Source: Chondrus crispus (Eukaryota > Rhodophyta > Florideophyceae > Gigartinales > Gigartinaceae). From it: 64,000 nt of DNA. The translations under genes and the position numbers were made by a program. Below, piece by piece: positions 48,166-61,397 of this stretch (the stretch's first letter is position 1; every line of letters starts with the position of its first letter). The DNA is taken from NCBI RefSeq assembly GCF_000350225.1, contig NW_005179212.1:1-64000 (forward strand), given 5' to 3'. Below the pieces are notes generated by a model, which was not told the DNA's origin, made no database searches, and worked only from the letters and a program-made list of their open reading frames with translations.

Positions 48166-49330
48166 ATGAAGCGCTCTTCTTCAAAGCTCATCGGCAAGGT
48201 GAGCTCCATGCGCAATTTGAACAAGCTCGAGTACAAGTTGGGGTTCGACCTCCACATCGAGTCCGTGGACAAGATTATAGCGTCAAGTGATGTTGTCGTT
48301 ACCTGAGAACGGGGAGCCAAAGTTATGTTAATGAAGGCTGCAAAAATTGACAGGTCTTCTGGCATCGCTCATTTCGGAGGCGAAGTTCTTTCACAAGAAG
48401 TCACTCTCTTCAAGAAGAAGAAGGAGGCCTCCAACTTCGAAGACAAAGTCTACAGGCTTGCCGTTCGTCAGAACTCTCAGCGTGGTAAGATTATCGGCAA
48501 GATTAAGCTCCTTTTTGCCGATTATGGTGAGATTCCGTCATAGTCGAAGCGCGTGGGCGCCCCGCTTTCCTGTGGTGGCCATATCGTCATGCGCGTCGTT
48601 TCTACGTTTCTCGCAGAGGCAAAAAATAGGAAACCATCTCGCGGCACAGCCCTCTTCGGCTCTTACGATCCGGGATCAGATGACCAGTCATCTACGGTCG
48701 GAGATGACGACGAAGGTCGGAAATCGATGCCGGTGATTCTCTAGACGACATCGGTGTTGAAGATGCTACCCTTAACGTGCAACCACCGCAACCTAAATCG
48801 CAGCAATACTTGAGAAACCCCTCGAATCTTAATCGTCAAGGGAATACACTCGCTCCTGGAGATCCTGTACAGAAGTCAAAGATACAACGCAAGCCATCTG
48901 CGTCACCGAGAACCGTGTTTTCAGGGACTGACTTGTCACTTGGAACCTCATACAGCAGTCATTTTAGAAGTACTGAGACGGACGTCGGTGCCATTAACAC
49001 GGCAGGACCATCACGGGTTGAGTGTGACAAGCTGCGTAGGGAAAATCGAGCGCTCAGGCGACAGAACGATGAACTTCTTCAAGACAAGGAATCGCTTGAA
49101 CGGGAGCTAGAGGACAGCCGGTATGGAGAAGACGCAGAATTTCTTAAAAACTGATGGCAGAAAACACAGCTCTGAGACGAGATGTAGGGGATCTGGAGTT
49201 AAAGCTTTCAAGGGAGCCCGTCTATTCAGATGTCGTGCCTGATTTGCGAGAGGCGAAAATGGCACTCGCTATTCTAACTTTGGAGAAAGATGAGTTTCAC
49301 TAGCAATTGAGAAAGCTGAGGAGTGGTTAA
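48166..49330 (+). pseudogene. Decayed NT-type C2 domain / coiled-coil protein (EEIG1/FAM102-like N terminus)
   Basis: From ATG 48166 one frame shows an N-terminal C2 domain (LNKLEYKLGFDLHIESVDK, TLFKKKKEASNFEDKVYRLA, KIIGKIKLLFADYGEIPS), interrupted by TGA at 48304-48306 (where a Trp is expected) and TAG at 48541-48543. Near 48720 the frame shifts and continues in a linker and a coiled coil (VECDKLRRENRALRRQNDEL). Two more shifts follow near 49150 (in a run of A) and 49300. NT-C2 domains link proteins to membranes or the cytoskeleton. The number of breaks shows this is dead. Confidence 0.6.
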
Positions 49331-50243
49331 GAAGTGACAGGACGGTGTTCCTGTCAGTGAGCAGTCAGGAAGTCGGTCGGGGAGTACTGCCACTGCAGAT
49401 GCGACTTATTTGGCACCATGAAAGGGGCCCTTCATGCTTGGTAGATATAACTTGAAGATGGTTGGGGTTCGGATGACTACTAGTTCGACTTATGTGTGTA
49501 GCACGTCATATACAGCATTCCAGACATATGTAAACGTGGAAATGACTTTTTGAACAACGAGAAAACATTGCATCATCTTCGTATATTGTGGGAGGGCAAA
49601 GACGACCAGGATTGCCCCCGAAGTAATATCTACCTACGGTACATAGGCAAATCTCGCTCCGAGTCTATATAAATACATACACAACATCTAACTCTCGAGG
49701 GCAAAAAACCTTACTAGCTGCTTCCGCCACCGCCACCACCAGCACTGCTCCCATCTCCAAAAGCGAAATAACTGCCATCAGCCCCCGACCGCCGCGCCTC
49801 AGCGACAGCAGCCGTATCCAACCGCGTCAATTCAGGACTTGTAGTCATGGGCGTTTGATCGCGTCGATGTGAGTTCCAGTCGTTCATCATGTCGAGTGTG
49901 ATAAAATCGCTGTAAAAATGATGAGCCCTTCGCATGCGAAAGTTATACTCCGGTTCATAAACATCTCAGCCACTGGGTTGACCGTTATTCGTTCAGGCCT
50001 CGACTGTTTTCGGCTCCAGGACCGCTCTGTCGAGATAGGGAAGTGGCGCAGGTGGGTGCAGATACGATCGGTGACGACAGCGATGAGGGAAATGTGGATG
50101 TGGCATCCGGTGATGGAATGGAAGAGGCAATAAAGACGACGACCGGACAAGAGACTAGCAAAGACGACGTCCAGTACGTAAGGTTCGCGCTGCAATGTAC
50201 AGTATTTAGTTGAAATTTTCATATTAAATATACACTTACCGGC
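49331..50243. other. Intergenic; weak C-terminal gene fragment on the minus strand at 49714-49960
   Basis: The minus frame 49714-49935 (RMRRAHHFYSDFITLDMMND ... Gly-rich end) has protein-like composition and extends a little upstream before a stop. No family recognised. Nothing else supported. Confidence 0.3.
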
Positions 50244-50482
50244 TACCGTGATGGCGTGACAGTCACGGAGAGGGCTACAAGAGCACCAAGAGACCTCCCT
50301 GGGTCAAAATGCAAGCAGAAGACGCTAAAATACTTGCAGAACCCCTAAGGGGCTCCCATTACTTATTGTCTAGTGTTTTCAATGACTGCGGAATGGTTAA
50401 GCAACTTTTGGTGGGCTTATAACGTAACTAAAGAAAAGAACGATCTTTGCACTAGAAACCGATCTACCAGAAACCCCTGTTA
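50244..50482 (-). repeat. Dispersed ~240-bp repeat, right copy (inverted)
   Basis: Reverse complement of 38181-38420, about 93% identical by eye. See the left copy for the motif ends. Confidence 0.85.
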
Positions 50483-50921
50483 TCTACGTATACGTGTCAC
50501 CACCACAGTAAATACGGGCCAATTCTTAGAAAGATGGACGTTACTGAGCGAGATAATCAAATTTCGGAGTTACTCCGCCATCTTCTGGGGACAAAGTAAT
50601 TACGAGAAGACCGTGCGACTACGGAAATGAGCGGTTACATTGCCAACAGCAAAGAAACTATCGATATCACACATCTGGCACCCCAAGATACATATGATTG
50701 AGTCAAGTCCAAAGAGTAAGCACGCAAAGTACTACATAAACGCTTCCCAAACTTTGCCAGCCCACATCCATCCCTGTCCTGCTCCTTCATGCACTTGCGT
50801 ACCCTTCTCTTTTTGCGTACCGTCCCATTCTTGCACACTTGCGTCATCCTGTTCCTCCGTTCCCCCTCTTGCGCTTGCCTCACCCAGCCCCTTTGATTCC
50901 CTTCACTTTCAAACCCAAGCA
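50483..50921. other. Spacer before the IS-like transposase remnant
   Basis: No gene recognised. Pyrimidine-rich 50760-50900, as often found upstream of a start codon. Confidence 0.3.
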
Positions 50922-52237
50922 ATGGCAACTCCTCGGCGCCCGACTGTCAGCCCCACCAATCCGTCCGAGGCTTTGCGCCTTTTGGCCGAAATCTCGGCAG
51001 AGGGAGAGCAAGATTTACAGCAATACTCCAAGCATGTCGAGCCTTCGGTTTTTGATGAGGATGAAATGGGGTCAGAAAGCCCAATAATGGACTCCTTTGT
51101 CGACAGTGCTGGCCCCCGGTCAGTGCATGCCATGACAAACTTCAGTTCAGTCGAGTTTTACGACATTTATGGCAGTTTGCAAGATCACATATAAAAAAAC
51201 CTACAACTGTGGCCGACGAAAGCGATCTAAGTATGCTGCTAAGGATGTACTTTTCATGTCGGTTGCAGTGTGCAAGCACTCTGGACAATGGTATTTTTGG
51301 GAAAGCTGTTTAACATAAGGGCCCTACAATTGAGCGTCTTGTTACTAGCTTTCTGAAGATTCTGGCCGACTACGGATACGATGTCTACGTTGACGGGGCT
51401 GCAGAACAATTCACGATGACAGAAGCTATTCGTGAAAATGCCACTTTCAAAACATACGGCATGGCGCGTTACGCCACCGACGTAGCATTTCAACAAACCA
51501 ACCGTCCTTGCGGTAACATTCAGGAAAGTAAGGCCTATTTTAGTGCAAAACATAAATTGTATGGTTTCAAAACGGAGGTTTCTGTCCTGGCTAATGGATT
51601 GGCAGTGGGTTGCTCAAGGCACTATACGGGTTCGACCGCAGACATAGATATTTTCTATCGGAATTTGGCGTGGCACAGGACCCAATTGCGCAAATCAGTT
51701 GATGAACGTAGTATTCCTGATGTGGGCACTGCGGCGGACAAGTACCCTCGGTACTGGGCGGTGTTGATGGACAAAGGTTACCAAGAGGCCGCAGAGAGCA
51801 TCAGAGCCATTACACCTGTCAAAAAGACTCTGGGGAGCGAGTTGAGTCGACAAGACGAGGATACAAACAGAAAAATTGCAGAAGACAGAATTATTGTCGA
51901 AAATTATTTCGGCAGACAGTGCACGCTTTGGATGGTTGTTTCTAATAAGTTTCGTTGGTCTGAAGGAAATCATGATCCTATTTTTCTGTTTACGTTGGCC
52001 ATGACGAATGCGCACATTCTGAAACACCCATTACGTGCAGATGACGGCGATCTTTATCGCCAGTTCTTGAACCGAAGAGCTGAGATTGTTGAAGCTACTG
52101 TAGAGAAAAGAAAGCGTACGCAAGAGCGCTATAGAGCCCGTCGCAGAGCGCGCCTAACTCAACGAATGGCCACAAGATCCATAATTGGGAGAGAGTTAGG
52201 GACAGGGGTAATGCATGCTTCAAGTTTTAAAGATTAG
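50922..52237 (+). pseudogene. Decayed IS-like DDE transposase (ISL2EU/PIF-related type)
   Basis: The N-terminal frame starts at ATG 50922 (MATPRRPTVSPTNPSEALRL) and breaks at a run of A near 51185; homology continues in a second frame (KRSKYAAKDVLFMSVAVCKH) and returns to a third near 51320. From there 51416-52237 is open: ARYATDVAFQQTNRP (first Asp), CSRHYTGSTADIDIF, WAVLMDKGYQEA (second Asp) and DRIIVENYFGRQCTLW (Glu). These motifs are typical of DDE_4-type transposases common in oomycete and algal genomes. Two shifts make it inactive. Frame 52243-52653 downstream has no recognised features. Confidence 0.65.
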
Positions 52238-52649
52238 ATAGTGTGCAATTGCGCAATATTTGTAGAAATCTGCAGAAAGACGTAGATGTGGCGCAACATG
52301 CCAATAGGGGGGTTGCCGCGCAGTTACAGAGGTATTGCGCAACTATCAGTAAACAATCAAGCGGACTGTGTGGTTACGCACTGACAGCTCAGAAAACGCC
52401 ATTTTCCCGTATTACGGAGATGCTTAGTAACTGCTGTCAATACCTACTGATGAGGGTCGTTCTACAAAAGTTCACAACAAACGCTACGCTCAAGCAATGT
52501 GCCCTCGTCATCGCTGCAGCGAAATTCCTTCAAGTTCAGATAGTTTGGCATCATTGCGCTCCATCAAACTTTCGTCGCCGCCGTCGGAAAGGCATTGCAG
52601 TCGAAAGAATCTTCCCTTTGTTCACACAGGAAGGCACCTTTAAGAAAAT

Positions 52650-52759
52650 CTAGTGTCTAGCCAACAACTTTCCTCAATTGAGGCCATTTGACCTCATATA
52701 AGTGACTGCATATGAGGTCAAATGGCCTCAATTGAGGTCACTTGTCAGCTAGACACTAG
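52650..52759. repeat. Foldback element, 50-bp arms
   Basis: Arms 52650-52699 and 52710-52759 are complementary apart from about six positions in one block; loop of 10 bases. The outer ends read ctagtgtctagc and the inner part has cctcaattgagg, itself a palindrome. A 110-bp near-perfect hairpin like this is a typical foldback/MITE. Confidence 0.85.
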
Positions 52760-53832
52760 CGAGTTTGCATTGCTGTGCTAATAGTTAAAGGGCCGAATAT
52801 TATATTTGCAGAATTTTTATTGTTTTTATTGATGCATCTCGCGTCAATATTTCACTTTTCGCTGAATCTCTGAGAGCAAAGGAATGATTTTCTGGCTAGT
52901 TTCAAACTCATGTGTACGGTTTGCTGGATTGCAGCTTTCCACAAGTGGTTCGTACTGCCTATTAACCCTTTTTAATTAAGCGAGAATTGGGCTTGATTTT
53001 GAAATTCCAGAAGTTGGGTCATGGATGCGTTTTAATTTCGCACAGCAAAAAGCTTACATTTCTGGCTAATTTGAAAACAGACAAGAAAATAGTGGGACGG
53101 ACTGGGCAGGTCTCACAAAAACCTTAGCTTGCTCAAATGACTATCCGCGCACAGGTTCGCTTTAAGGGCGGTCTGCCCTTCTTCACATCTTTACTTTCTC
53201 GCCCCCCCTCCCTTCCTCCCTCCCTCCCTTCCTCCCCCTCCCTCCTGCAGACCCCACTTCGATGGGTTTAATCCTGGATGCTCCAGTTCCGACAAGTGAA
53301 ACGCCAGCCACTATCTCTCCGGATCACCCTGCGCCGCCGTTCACAGAACAGTCTCCGCGCCCGCCCCCATCCATCGCTCCATCGACAGCGTCTACCGGAT
53401 CCCGCCGCCCCTGGCAGCGCTTCGTCATGAACGCTGTAGAAAAGGCTTGAGTGCTCATGCAACTCCTTTCATTCGGGGCGCCGCTGTAAAAGTTGAAAAC
53501 TTTAGATGCGACTTGTGGCTGCGTCGAATACAGCGCAATAACACGTCACGTCGCCGACAGTTGCATAGTTGCCGAGCAGAACTGCTATGGTATGTCCTGT
53601 AAAAGGTCCCATATGCTCCGCATAACAGGCGAAAACGTGGAATGTGTGTCCAACACGTTGTCAGAAATGGCGAGGAAGGTTTTCATCACATCCATGTCTG
53701 GCTCATTGACAAGTGATGGCCCATACCAATTCCCCCTTCGTTAGACCCACCTACTATGTCCACAAACATGAAAAAAATCTCTTCTGTGTTCAAACAACGC
53801 CGATGCGATGCACGAAACTCTCCAGCATGCTC
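52760..53832. other. Intergenic, nothing recognised
   Basis: A long pyrimidine tract of ccctccctt repeats at 53200-53245; no gene. The short plus ORF 53262-53450 is Pro/Ser-rich and not convincing. Confidence 0.35.
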
Positions 53833-54186
53833 TCATCGCACATCCATCTCGTTTTGTAGCTCTCCACGTACCAAACCATGCATGCCATCGAATTCATAAC
53901 GGCTGAGATGTACAGTCTTTTCAAATGGATCCACATCGGGGTCGAGCAAACGTACGTTGTCGTACAGACGAGCAGCGGTACGCTTCGCATATGCTGCTTT
54001 TGACCCCGATTCCACGTTTCCCTTTCCAGGTCCGTCTGCTTCACCCTCCGAATTGCCCTCTTCCTCTTTCTGGCGATGTGCCCCTGACAATTTCACTCCT
54101 GGATACACCAGCATGTCCGTATGTGCCACAGTTTGTGACATTTTTGTCATCAGTAGAAGGAGTAAATCAAAACTGTTGTCTCCCAT
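53833..54186 (-). pseudogene. Possible N-terminal fragment of a transposase
   Basis: 117 codons with a low-complexity middle and an end (DPFEKTVHLSRYEFDGMHGL) that recalls the F-x-L-S-x-x-x-F-D lead-in of PIF-type nucleases. It stops before any catalytic residue. Weak call. Confidence 0.25.
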
Positions 54187-55419
54187 GATGGTGCACTGAT
54201 TGTGGTGGTGGAGATTTCATCAAGTGGCAGTAGTGTCCGTGTACACATAATAAAGGTCTGAGGCTTTTTTTAAATCTAAGAACCTCCTCCAAATGAGCAT
54301 TTGCTTTTTAAGGAAAATCCTTGATTGAAAAGGGTTATTGGTCTTTCAAGTATCTGCACAAAGCTCCTGGGGAGTGCCTGAAACCCCTCAACTTGAGCTG
54401 GACTTACCGAATACAGTCCCGTAGCTCCCAGATCTGCGCAAACTACCTTTTTCAACACATATCCTTCATGCCATTATTGCGACAATCTAGATGCAAACAG
54501 AGCCGTCCAGAAGTTTTACGTTTAGTTCTTCGAGCGTAGAAACGTTCGCCAAATCTAAAGTTTTCGGAGTTTCAAATCGACCTTTTATGTTTGTAGTTTT
54601 ATCTAGGGTTTTCTAGAAGGCCCTTTTCGGAACCTTCATTTTTAGTATTGTTTAAAAAGATTAGAAAGTCTATAAAAAGGGGACTTGAGTTGGACCAGTT
54701 GGGGAACTCGCCACCTCAACCCAACCCACAACTTTCAAGAAGACCACTATCTACGGTCAACCTACATCGCCTCCTGTACTACGTGTCGACGCTTTGAGTG
54801 CCGCCCCTCAGTAGCCCCCCTGGCCTGTGCGGATCATCGCAATTATTGCCCATTACATTCTCTATCCGATTTAAGTCAGGAGAAAGCCGAAAGATGATCG
54901 TTCATATTATAGTTCAAACGCTAAAGTTGGGAGAGTTGAGCAGTGTTCATCGAGGCCCGTACGTACAACATCCAATCCGAAGCATGAACCTAGTTCGTGA
55001 AATGCATCACATGGTCTTAAAGCATCTTAATCAAGTCCTTTGCCTCCGCTTCACGTTCAAAAACGCCGAGCTAGTTGTTTCAATCACAGAAAACACGCAA
55101 ACCATCACAGATCCCTCTTCGATTTCCAGTTGACAAAAACTCCTCCTTGATACCCATACTATGCTAAACGTAGAACAAACCGACTGAGACCATCCAAATG
55201 TAATTTTCCGTCTCTAATTGCAACCTTGCACCGCTTCTGGACGTCGCAGCTAACGTGCACACGTGCAAAATCTTACTGCACACTTTAATGTCGAGGATTC
55301 AAAGAATGTCCCTTCGTCATGCCGTGATACCGCAACAGCCCAATCACATTTATGGACTGAAAGTCTCTGCGCTCTTTGACAAGTAAGGTGGGTTTTGTAG
55401 TGCACTGACCCATCTTTCC
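54187..55419. other. Intergenic, nothing recognised
   Basis: AT-rich; only short chance frames on both strands. Confidence 0.35.
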
Positions 55420-55900
55420 TTTTTCCCAGGGGACACCTGTCCCCGGCCAGCACGACTCCTTCTCCGGGACACACGTGTACCTCACGCCACGTGTAACCGG
55501 GCATCAAGGCCCCCGTGTCCAGGTGTCATTCCCCACGTGTAAGGGTTGTCATACTTCCCCAAGAGGAGTTTCTCCGGCCGTCGCCGCCGTCGTTTTAATT
55601 TAGTATTTTTTAGTTTAATTAATTATATCTCCGACGTCGGCTAGTATATAGCGAACGTCCGACTCTAAGTAAATCCTCACGAAGCTTTCGGTCTACAACT
55701 CGGGTTTCTGGAACGGAGTCGTAGCCTCGCGTCGGTCCCCGTTCTACGACGGTACCCTGCGAGCCATCTGCGTTCCGATTCCCACCTATCTCTACCGCGC
55801 GCGTCCTCCCGCTACCCCCCGCTATCCGCGCGACAGCTGTCCCTACCGCTCCGCCCCTCCTGGGCTCTGCTTTCCCACTTTTTCCCTTACTTTACCTACT

Positions 55901-55978
55901 GCGTTAGACGCCCGGACCCCGTGCCGATTACTCCACGGGTGGTCTCCCGAATACTCCCCCGCGCCCCCGAACGCGCGG
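55901..55978 (+). repeat. LTR-like segment, left copy
   Basis: Similar to 62951-63028 at roughly 70% by eye; shared words cccggacc, gtgccg and cgggtggtctcc. Confidence 0.45.
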
Positions 55979-58900
55979 TGCTCTGACTGAGGGGGATTCC
56001 CAATCCTCCCCCTCAGTGCACGACAGGTTTCTGTCGGAGATTCAAGGTGATTTATTTTGAGTACAAGCTGCGCGAAGAAATTGACGAAAGTCATAATCCA
56101 TCATTTTCGACGGCCTTTCGGGACCCATTTCAGCTCCACGCCGCTTTTAAATCCTCAAATGGTTGCTTATCACCGTCATGGAACGGGCAGGCTTCTCTGC
56201 AACTGCTATCTGAAAACGATTTTGTTCATTCGGAGGGTAATTTTTTCTCGTTCGTGCTTCGTCAAAACTTTCCCCTCCCCATCTTTTAAAACTCTAAGAC
56301 AGTGACTGCCGATGAACGTGTACCTATAAGGCCCGTATGGATTGAAGAGTCACATGTATATTCCTGTTGTTTGGCGCGAAACTCCTTAAACAGTAACTTC
56401 TCTTATAGTTCTTTTGTGCACTCTAGTAGCCTTTCCCGCCGAGTCAAACTTTAAGCCGAATGATACTGTTTTTTTGTAGATGTGTTTTTCTCATGCAAAG
56501 AGGAAATCCGCTTTTTTGATTTTACGTGCTCCACTTGTCAACGTGCCAAGTGTTGAAAACAGATATCTTTATAATTCTTTCGCGGAGTGTTAGTAGCCAG
56601 ATTCACCCAAGTGCAGTAGACGGCGAGGTTGTACTGTACTTGAGCGGTGCGCAGGGTTATAAAGTGAACAGAGTGACTCACTTTTGTTGAGTCGCTCTTG
56701 CAAAGCGGTTTTTAAGTTGGACAAACTTGGGGTTGCGGGTTGGGGGTCTCATGGTTAGTGCGTTGTTATGACGTGCCCCTTTCTACCTTCCCCGACCGAA
56801 CTCCACGCTTTTTATAAAGTTCGTAGTTGCCACTTAGACCGATATGTGGTACAACCGCGCGAAGGCGACGGCACCACCGCTGCCGCCCCGGCCTACAGTA
56901 CGTTGGGCTGTAAGCGCGAGCAGAACCGTAAGGAGTTATATTTAGAGCTGACGGCCGGTGCGGAGTACAGTAGTAACCCGCCAGGTACACGTGCAGGATC
57001 CGAACGGTAAGTAACTAGTAGTTAATGGCACAAATTAGACAATTTAGTACAGTAGCTGGTATACAGTAAGTAACAGCTACTGTAGCAGGACAGGTGTCCT
57101 GGCATCCCACTTAGGGGTTAAAACCGGGGGCACCTGCCCCGTTCCAGTAAACTAGAGACAGACTCACCTCCTTTCCCTTACGGCTAATTGCTATCCCGTT
57201 CCGGTTTCCCTCTTAGTCTCAGGCTTCTAACCCGTGACCGGCCGTCCGGATCTAACACCACCGACCGGCTGCGCGTCACCGGCCACGTGAGCCTTCCCTC
57301 TTTTCGAGTCTATCCGTACGGTTTGCGTTCGCGCGCGGGTTACCCGGGGGCGCGCGCTCCCTTACCTCTAACCCCCCTCGTTTCCGAGTGGTCGGGACGA
57401 AGGTAGTTATACCACACGATACAGTAGATGCTAGACCACAATAAACTATCGCTTCAGTCTAGAACTAATTTCCATACAATCGCATATGTCCTTGCTTTCA
57501 ATCCCCCATCCATCCCTTTAACATCCACTGGGTACTGTACTCCTCTTTTGAAAATTCTTTCTAGAATGGAACAGAACTGTAGTGAAGTTGTACGCCGCCC
57601 ATTTAAAGAATGGAGGAGTTAGTTCAAAAGTGTAGACAACATGTATCCGCTACCACACTGATTTGCGACTACGGTGGCGTGTGGAATCTTTTAGGTTGCA
57701 CTTTAGACTTGTTCTGTGGTCTGCGTTTGCCTAAGAGCCAGCAAAGTAATCCCGCCGGAGTTATTACCCTAATTTCTGTCACTATCATGCTTCGTTCCAA
57801 GTTATGTTCTTTCCAATTTCGCTATCTCCTTTTACTCACCGTACATAGCTTCTCCATACCTCTTTATTATGATGTGAGGAACCCGCAGGGCATCTCGACC
57901 GATACTGTTGAGCCCCCTGTTCTCAGAAGCAAATACCTTTGCTTGTGGCAAAACTCTCTTTACTGTCATGCGTTAATTTCACAGTTCCCGGAAACCTTCT
58001 TTGCCAATGTGAAGAACTTACCCTCTTACCTCCTAAGATAGTATCTTCCTTTTATTTTGAGTCTGTTTTAGAAGGACATGCACAGTATGTTTATACAAAG
58101 TATAAAACAAAAATACGTTCATACTGTGTGTGTCTTTCCTACCCTGCATGTATATGGTCAAGGAATCGGGTGCTGTCCCATTTTGTAGGGTCGCTCGATG
58201 CCACCCCGTACTAAACCACGAAGCGGGTGGCGACCATTCAACTCATTTGTAAGACAAGTTTTACACTGAAAAGAAATTGGAGAGTGAACAAACATGAGTT
58301 GTTGTAATGCAATACAGGGCTTTACAGGGGGTGAGTGAAAGGGAAATAATTGGAGATGACAAGTTGTCCGGGTTGGGGGACAGACGTGTGAATAATTGCA
58401 CAGTTTTAATTTTTAATTGTTTCATTTTATTTAGTTAATTAGTTGGCATTAATTTTGCTGACATTACATTAGATCTAGGATCTAGCGCCGCGAGCTACTG
58501 TAGTGGCTTCGGCTGGGCGATATATACCTTAGCCCGCTGACCACCAAGTCAGTAAAGGTAACCCGAGTTGCCAGAGTCTGATATCGCCTTGGTCGAAGTC
58601 CGTCTTTCACAAGACATTCCCTTCTACTACAGATTACTTTATCCTTTGCGCTCGGGGGTTCCCTTTCCTTTTTATTTCTTTCCCTATCCTTTTCTATCTC
58701 TAATTCTACGTATTTTCCCTTATCTTGTGTTGGTGCCATCGGCCTCGGTTGCGACCGAACCGGTGAAGGTGTTTCGAGCCATCGGGCGGCACAGTTGGTG
58801 TAGCGTTGCTACTTTCATTTCATCCCGTCGGGCTGCGTTGCGACGCCCCCGTCGAAGGCCTTGTCGCGTTAAAATGTGTCGAAGAAGCTCAACTAGCATT

Positions 58901-59851
58901 GGTCTTACAACCCAGTGGAACCGAGGTATAGGTACCTAAGTACAGGCCTCACCCCACACTCGTCGAGCAGTTCTCTTCGCAAGTCTCTACCACGTCGATC
59001 CCGGGCCGGGCTGTTTCTCTGTGCCCTCCTATCAGGGATCTGAGCTACTACGAGCCACAAGCTCGTTTAAACGGAGAAGGAAGAGTCGGACACTCCGTAG
59101 CGCTGTGCCGTCGGCAGTTCTTCTTTTTGTTTCTGTTGTTGTTTTTGCTGGACCATCGGACCGCGGCCTCTGCCTGACAGGCGCATTGCAATACAGTTGT
59201 ATTGAGCTGTGAGTTCTGAGGTTTAGTGAGGAAGCGCATTAACGTCCGGAAGGAAAGGCAGATATGTATTTCAAGTGATACTGTGAAAAGAGCACTTAAG
59301 GGGGGTGTCAAGGAAAACGGGAGAAGGACCCATAGCGCGAGCGATTAAGAGGTGGGTAGCGAAGGGCAACAGATCAAGAACTTTATCCACTGCTATTGAA
59401 GTTGTAGTTCTGGCATAGCGCCTCCGCCAGTATCACTGTAGTCTACCTGCGTCCCTGCCTGAGTAGACAGGCTTTTTAAAGGACCAAAGATATCCGCGAC
59501 GGTACCGTACTTGAGAACCCGCGCCCCGAACGGCGATAAGTCGTCGATTGAACGAGCGAGTACCGTATGTACCAAGACATTTGACAGGTGGCGATGTTCC
59601 CACGGCAGAAAATCAAGAGAAAAACTCCCGGGCCGATCACAGCGTACCGGTGGTGATCACAGACTCTACTCGCTGCTCCCATCAAACGGCCCCGAGTGTG
59701 GGAGAGATCACCGAGGGGCACCTCGCCAAAATGGCGTCTACATTTACCTTCGGTAAACTTCTCCTCACTCTCCGGGACGTCCTGACCCCCCGTCACCTGC
59801 GGTTGACACCTCATCTCAACGCCCGACACCACGCCCCTTGAGGCGACGAAA

Positions 59852-60196
59852 ATGGCCCCTCCTACCGATGAAGCCGCCAATACCTATGTGGTCGAGGCTC
59901 TGACTGGTCAAAATCCGGGAGCGGACGGGATGCCGCTTTTCTGCGAGCCGTCGTACGGGTATGCCGCAGACGATGACACTTGGGAACCCGCTAATTTTAT
60001 AGACTATAATACAGTGGTATGGTTCTGCAAACGCAAGCGTCTCTCCGTACCAAACTTCAGGTTATGGTCGACCCTGGACAGTGAGGGGGTCGACAACTTA
60101 CACCCCCTCCGCCCTTCGATTTTCTGTTCATTGGGTGTCTTTCCCAGCCCATTCGCACCGGCAGAAGACGAGGACCCCCAACGGCGTGCGTCGTGA
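59852..60196 (+). pseudogene. Chromodomain at the end of a decayed gypsy integrase
   Basis: Residues 10-65 carry TYVVEALTG, GYAADDDTWEPANFIDYNTV and VVWFCKRKRL, the chromodomain pattern (Y-x-V-E, G-Y, D-D-T-W-E-P-x-x-x-I). The three aromatic cage positions are only partly kept: the segment before GY reads EPSYGYA where a Trp would normally stand. In chromoviruses this domain binds methylated H3 lysine 9 and steers integration into heterochromatin. Upstream frames are broken, so the domain is a leftover. Confidence 0.65.
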
Positions 60197-61397
60197 ATGA
60201 CCCGCTCCGTCTATGTCCCGCCGTTCCAGAGGCGTCCCCTCGTGTCATAGCACCTCCTTTCTGCGTCTCGCGTGAGCCCTACAGCAGCTTCTTACGTCTG
60301 GATCCCTCGTAGAGGTGTTTATTACCCAGGTATCTCAGACCCCGAATCGTCAGTCGCAACTGGGCCTACGCAGCGACGGGTGTGGTACATATGTATAGAT
60401 GACGTACTCCCGATTTTTTAAATCGTGTTGGAACCACGCAGACGTCCGATTGACCACTCTGGAGCGCGTCTCATCAGGTCAGGGTACGTCAGGGCCACCT
60501 CTCGAAGCGACCGTAGCGGCGGGCTGATCACCGTACGACTACTATGACCCCGTGCGACTTCTCTGCTAAGGAAGGTCGACCCCCGGGCTGCCGCCGCATT
60601 CCCCATTGGAATCCCCCTTCCTCTCCCGGCTTAAACCGCAAAGGAGGCCTCATTGTGGGTTATGCAGACCCGAGGACCCCCTCCAAGCGGTGCCTGCGAC
60701 ATGTTCGGTACCAGATCCAAGCTACGCAGTGAGCCCCGGGCTGAACTGCCGGAATGATCGGCTCCGTCAGCCGCCTTGTCGCCCCCTAGAGAGGCGCACC
60801 GAGTCATCTCACGGCGTGTCAAGTCCCGGACTACCCTTTGCCGAACGACGATCGACTCGCAGGGGCGCGCGATCGACGCTCCAGACTATCATTCTGGATT
60901 TATGTCCTTCTAGCGCCCCTTTCCCTATTCGTCGTTCACAGGGACATGTAACCGCACCCCGGTTGCCACTCCTCGCGTCGTTACGTGCCGTCACCGGCGT
61001 TTCTCTCTGGTCAACCACGTCCGTCTCTACTGTCACCCGCGGTACAGTCCATCGTCGCTCCGCGCAAGGGGCCACCGCACGCTGTCCCAACCGGCATCAG
61101 GCGGCTATTTTAAGCGATAGGTCCGAGAAGGGGACCCCTTTTAATGTCTATCTTAATACCTCTTCTCTTTTTCTATATGCGCGCTACGCGTTACCACAGG
61201 GAGCTCCTTTATGAGGACGCACACCCGCTACAACCCCGACTATTCATTTATATCAGCAAGGTCTTCCTCTTTGCCCGCCACCGGCGCAAACGGTGCCCCC
61301 GAAGGAACAGACGCCCGTTCAGAGATGAGGGGGTCCCCCTCGACCTCCGTAGCTACAGGAGCCCCTCAGGGCGACCTCCACAACTAGATCTCCCCCA

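Noticed and set aside
38181-50482. Calling the whole 12.3-kb segment a proven giant transposon
   Set aside because: No target duplication was found and the bounding repeat may be an independent dispersed element, so it is kept only as a hypothesis.
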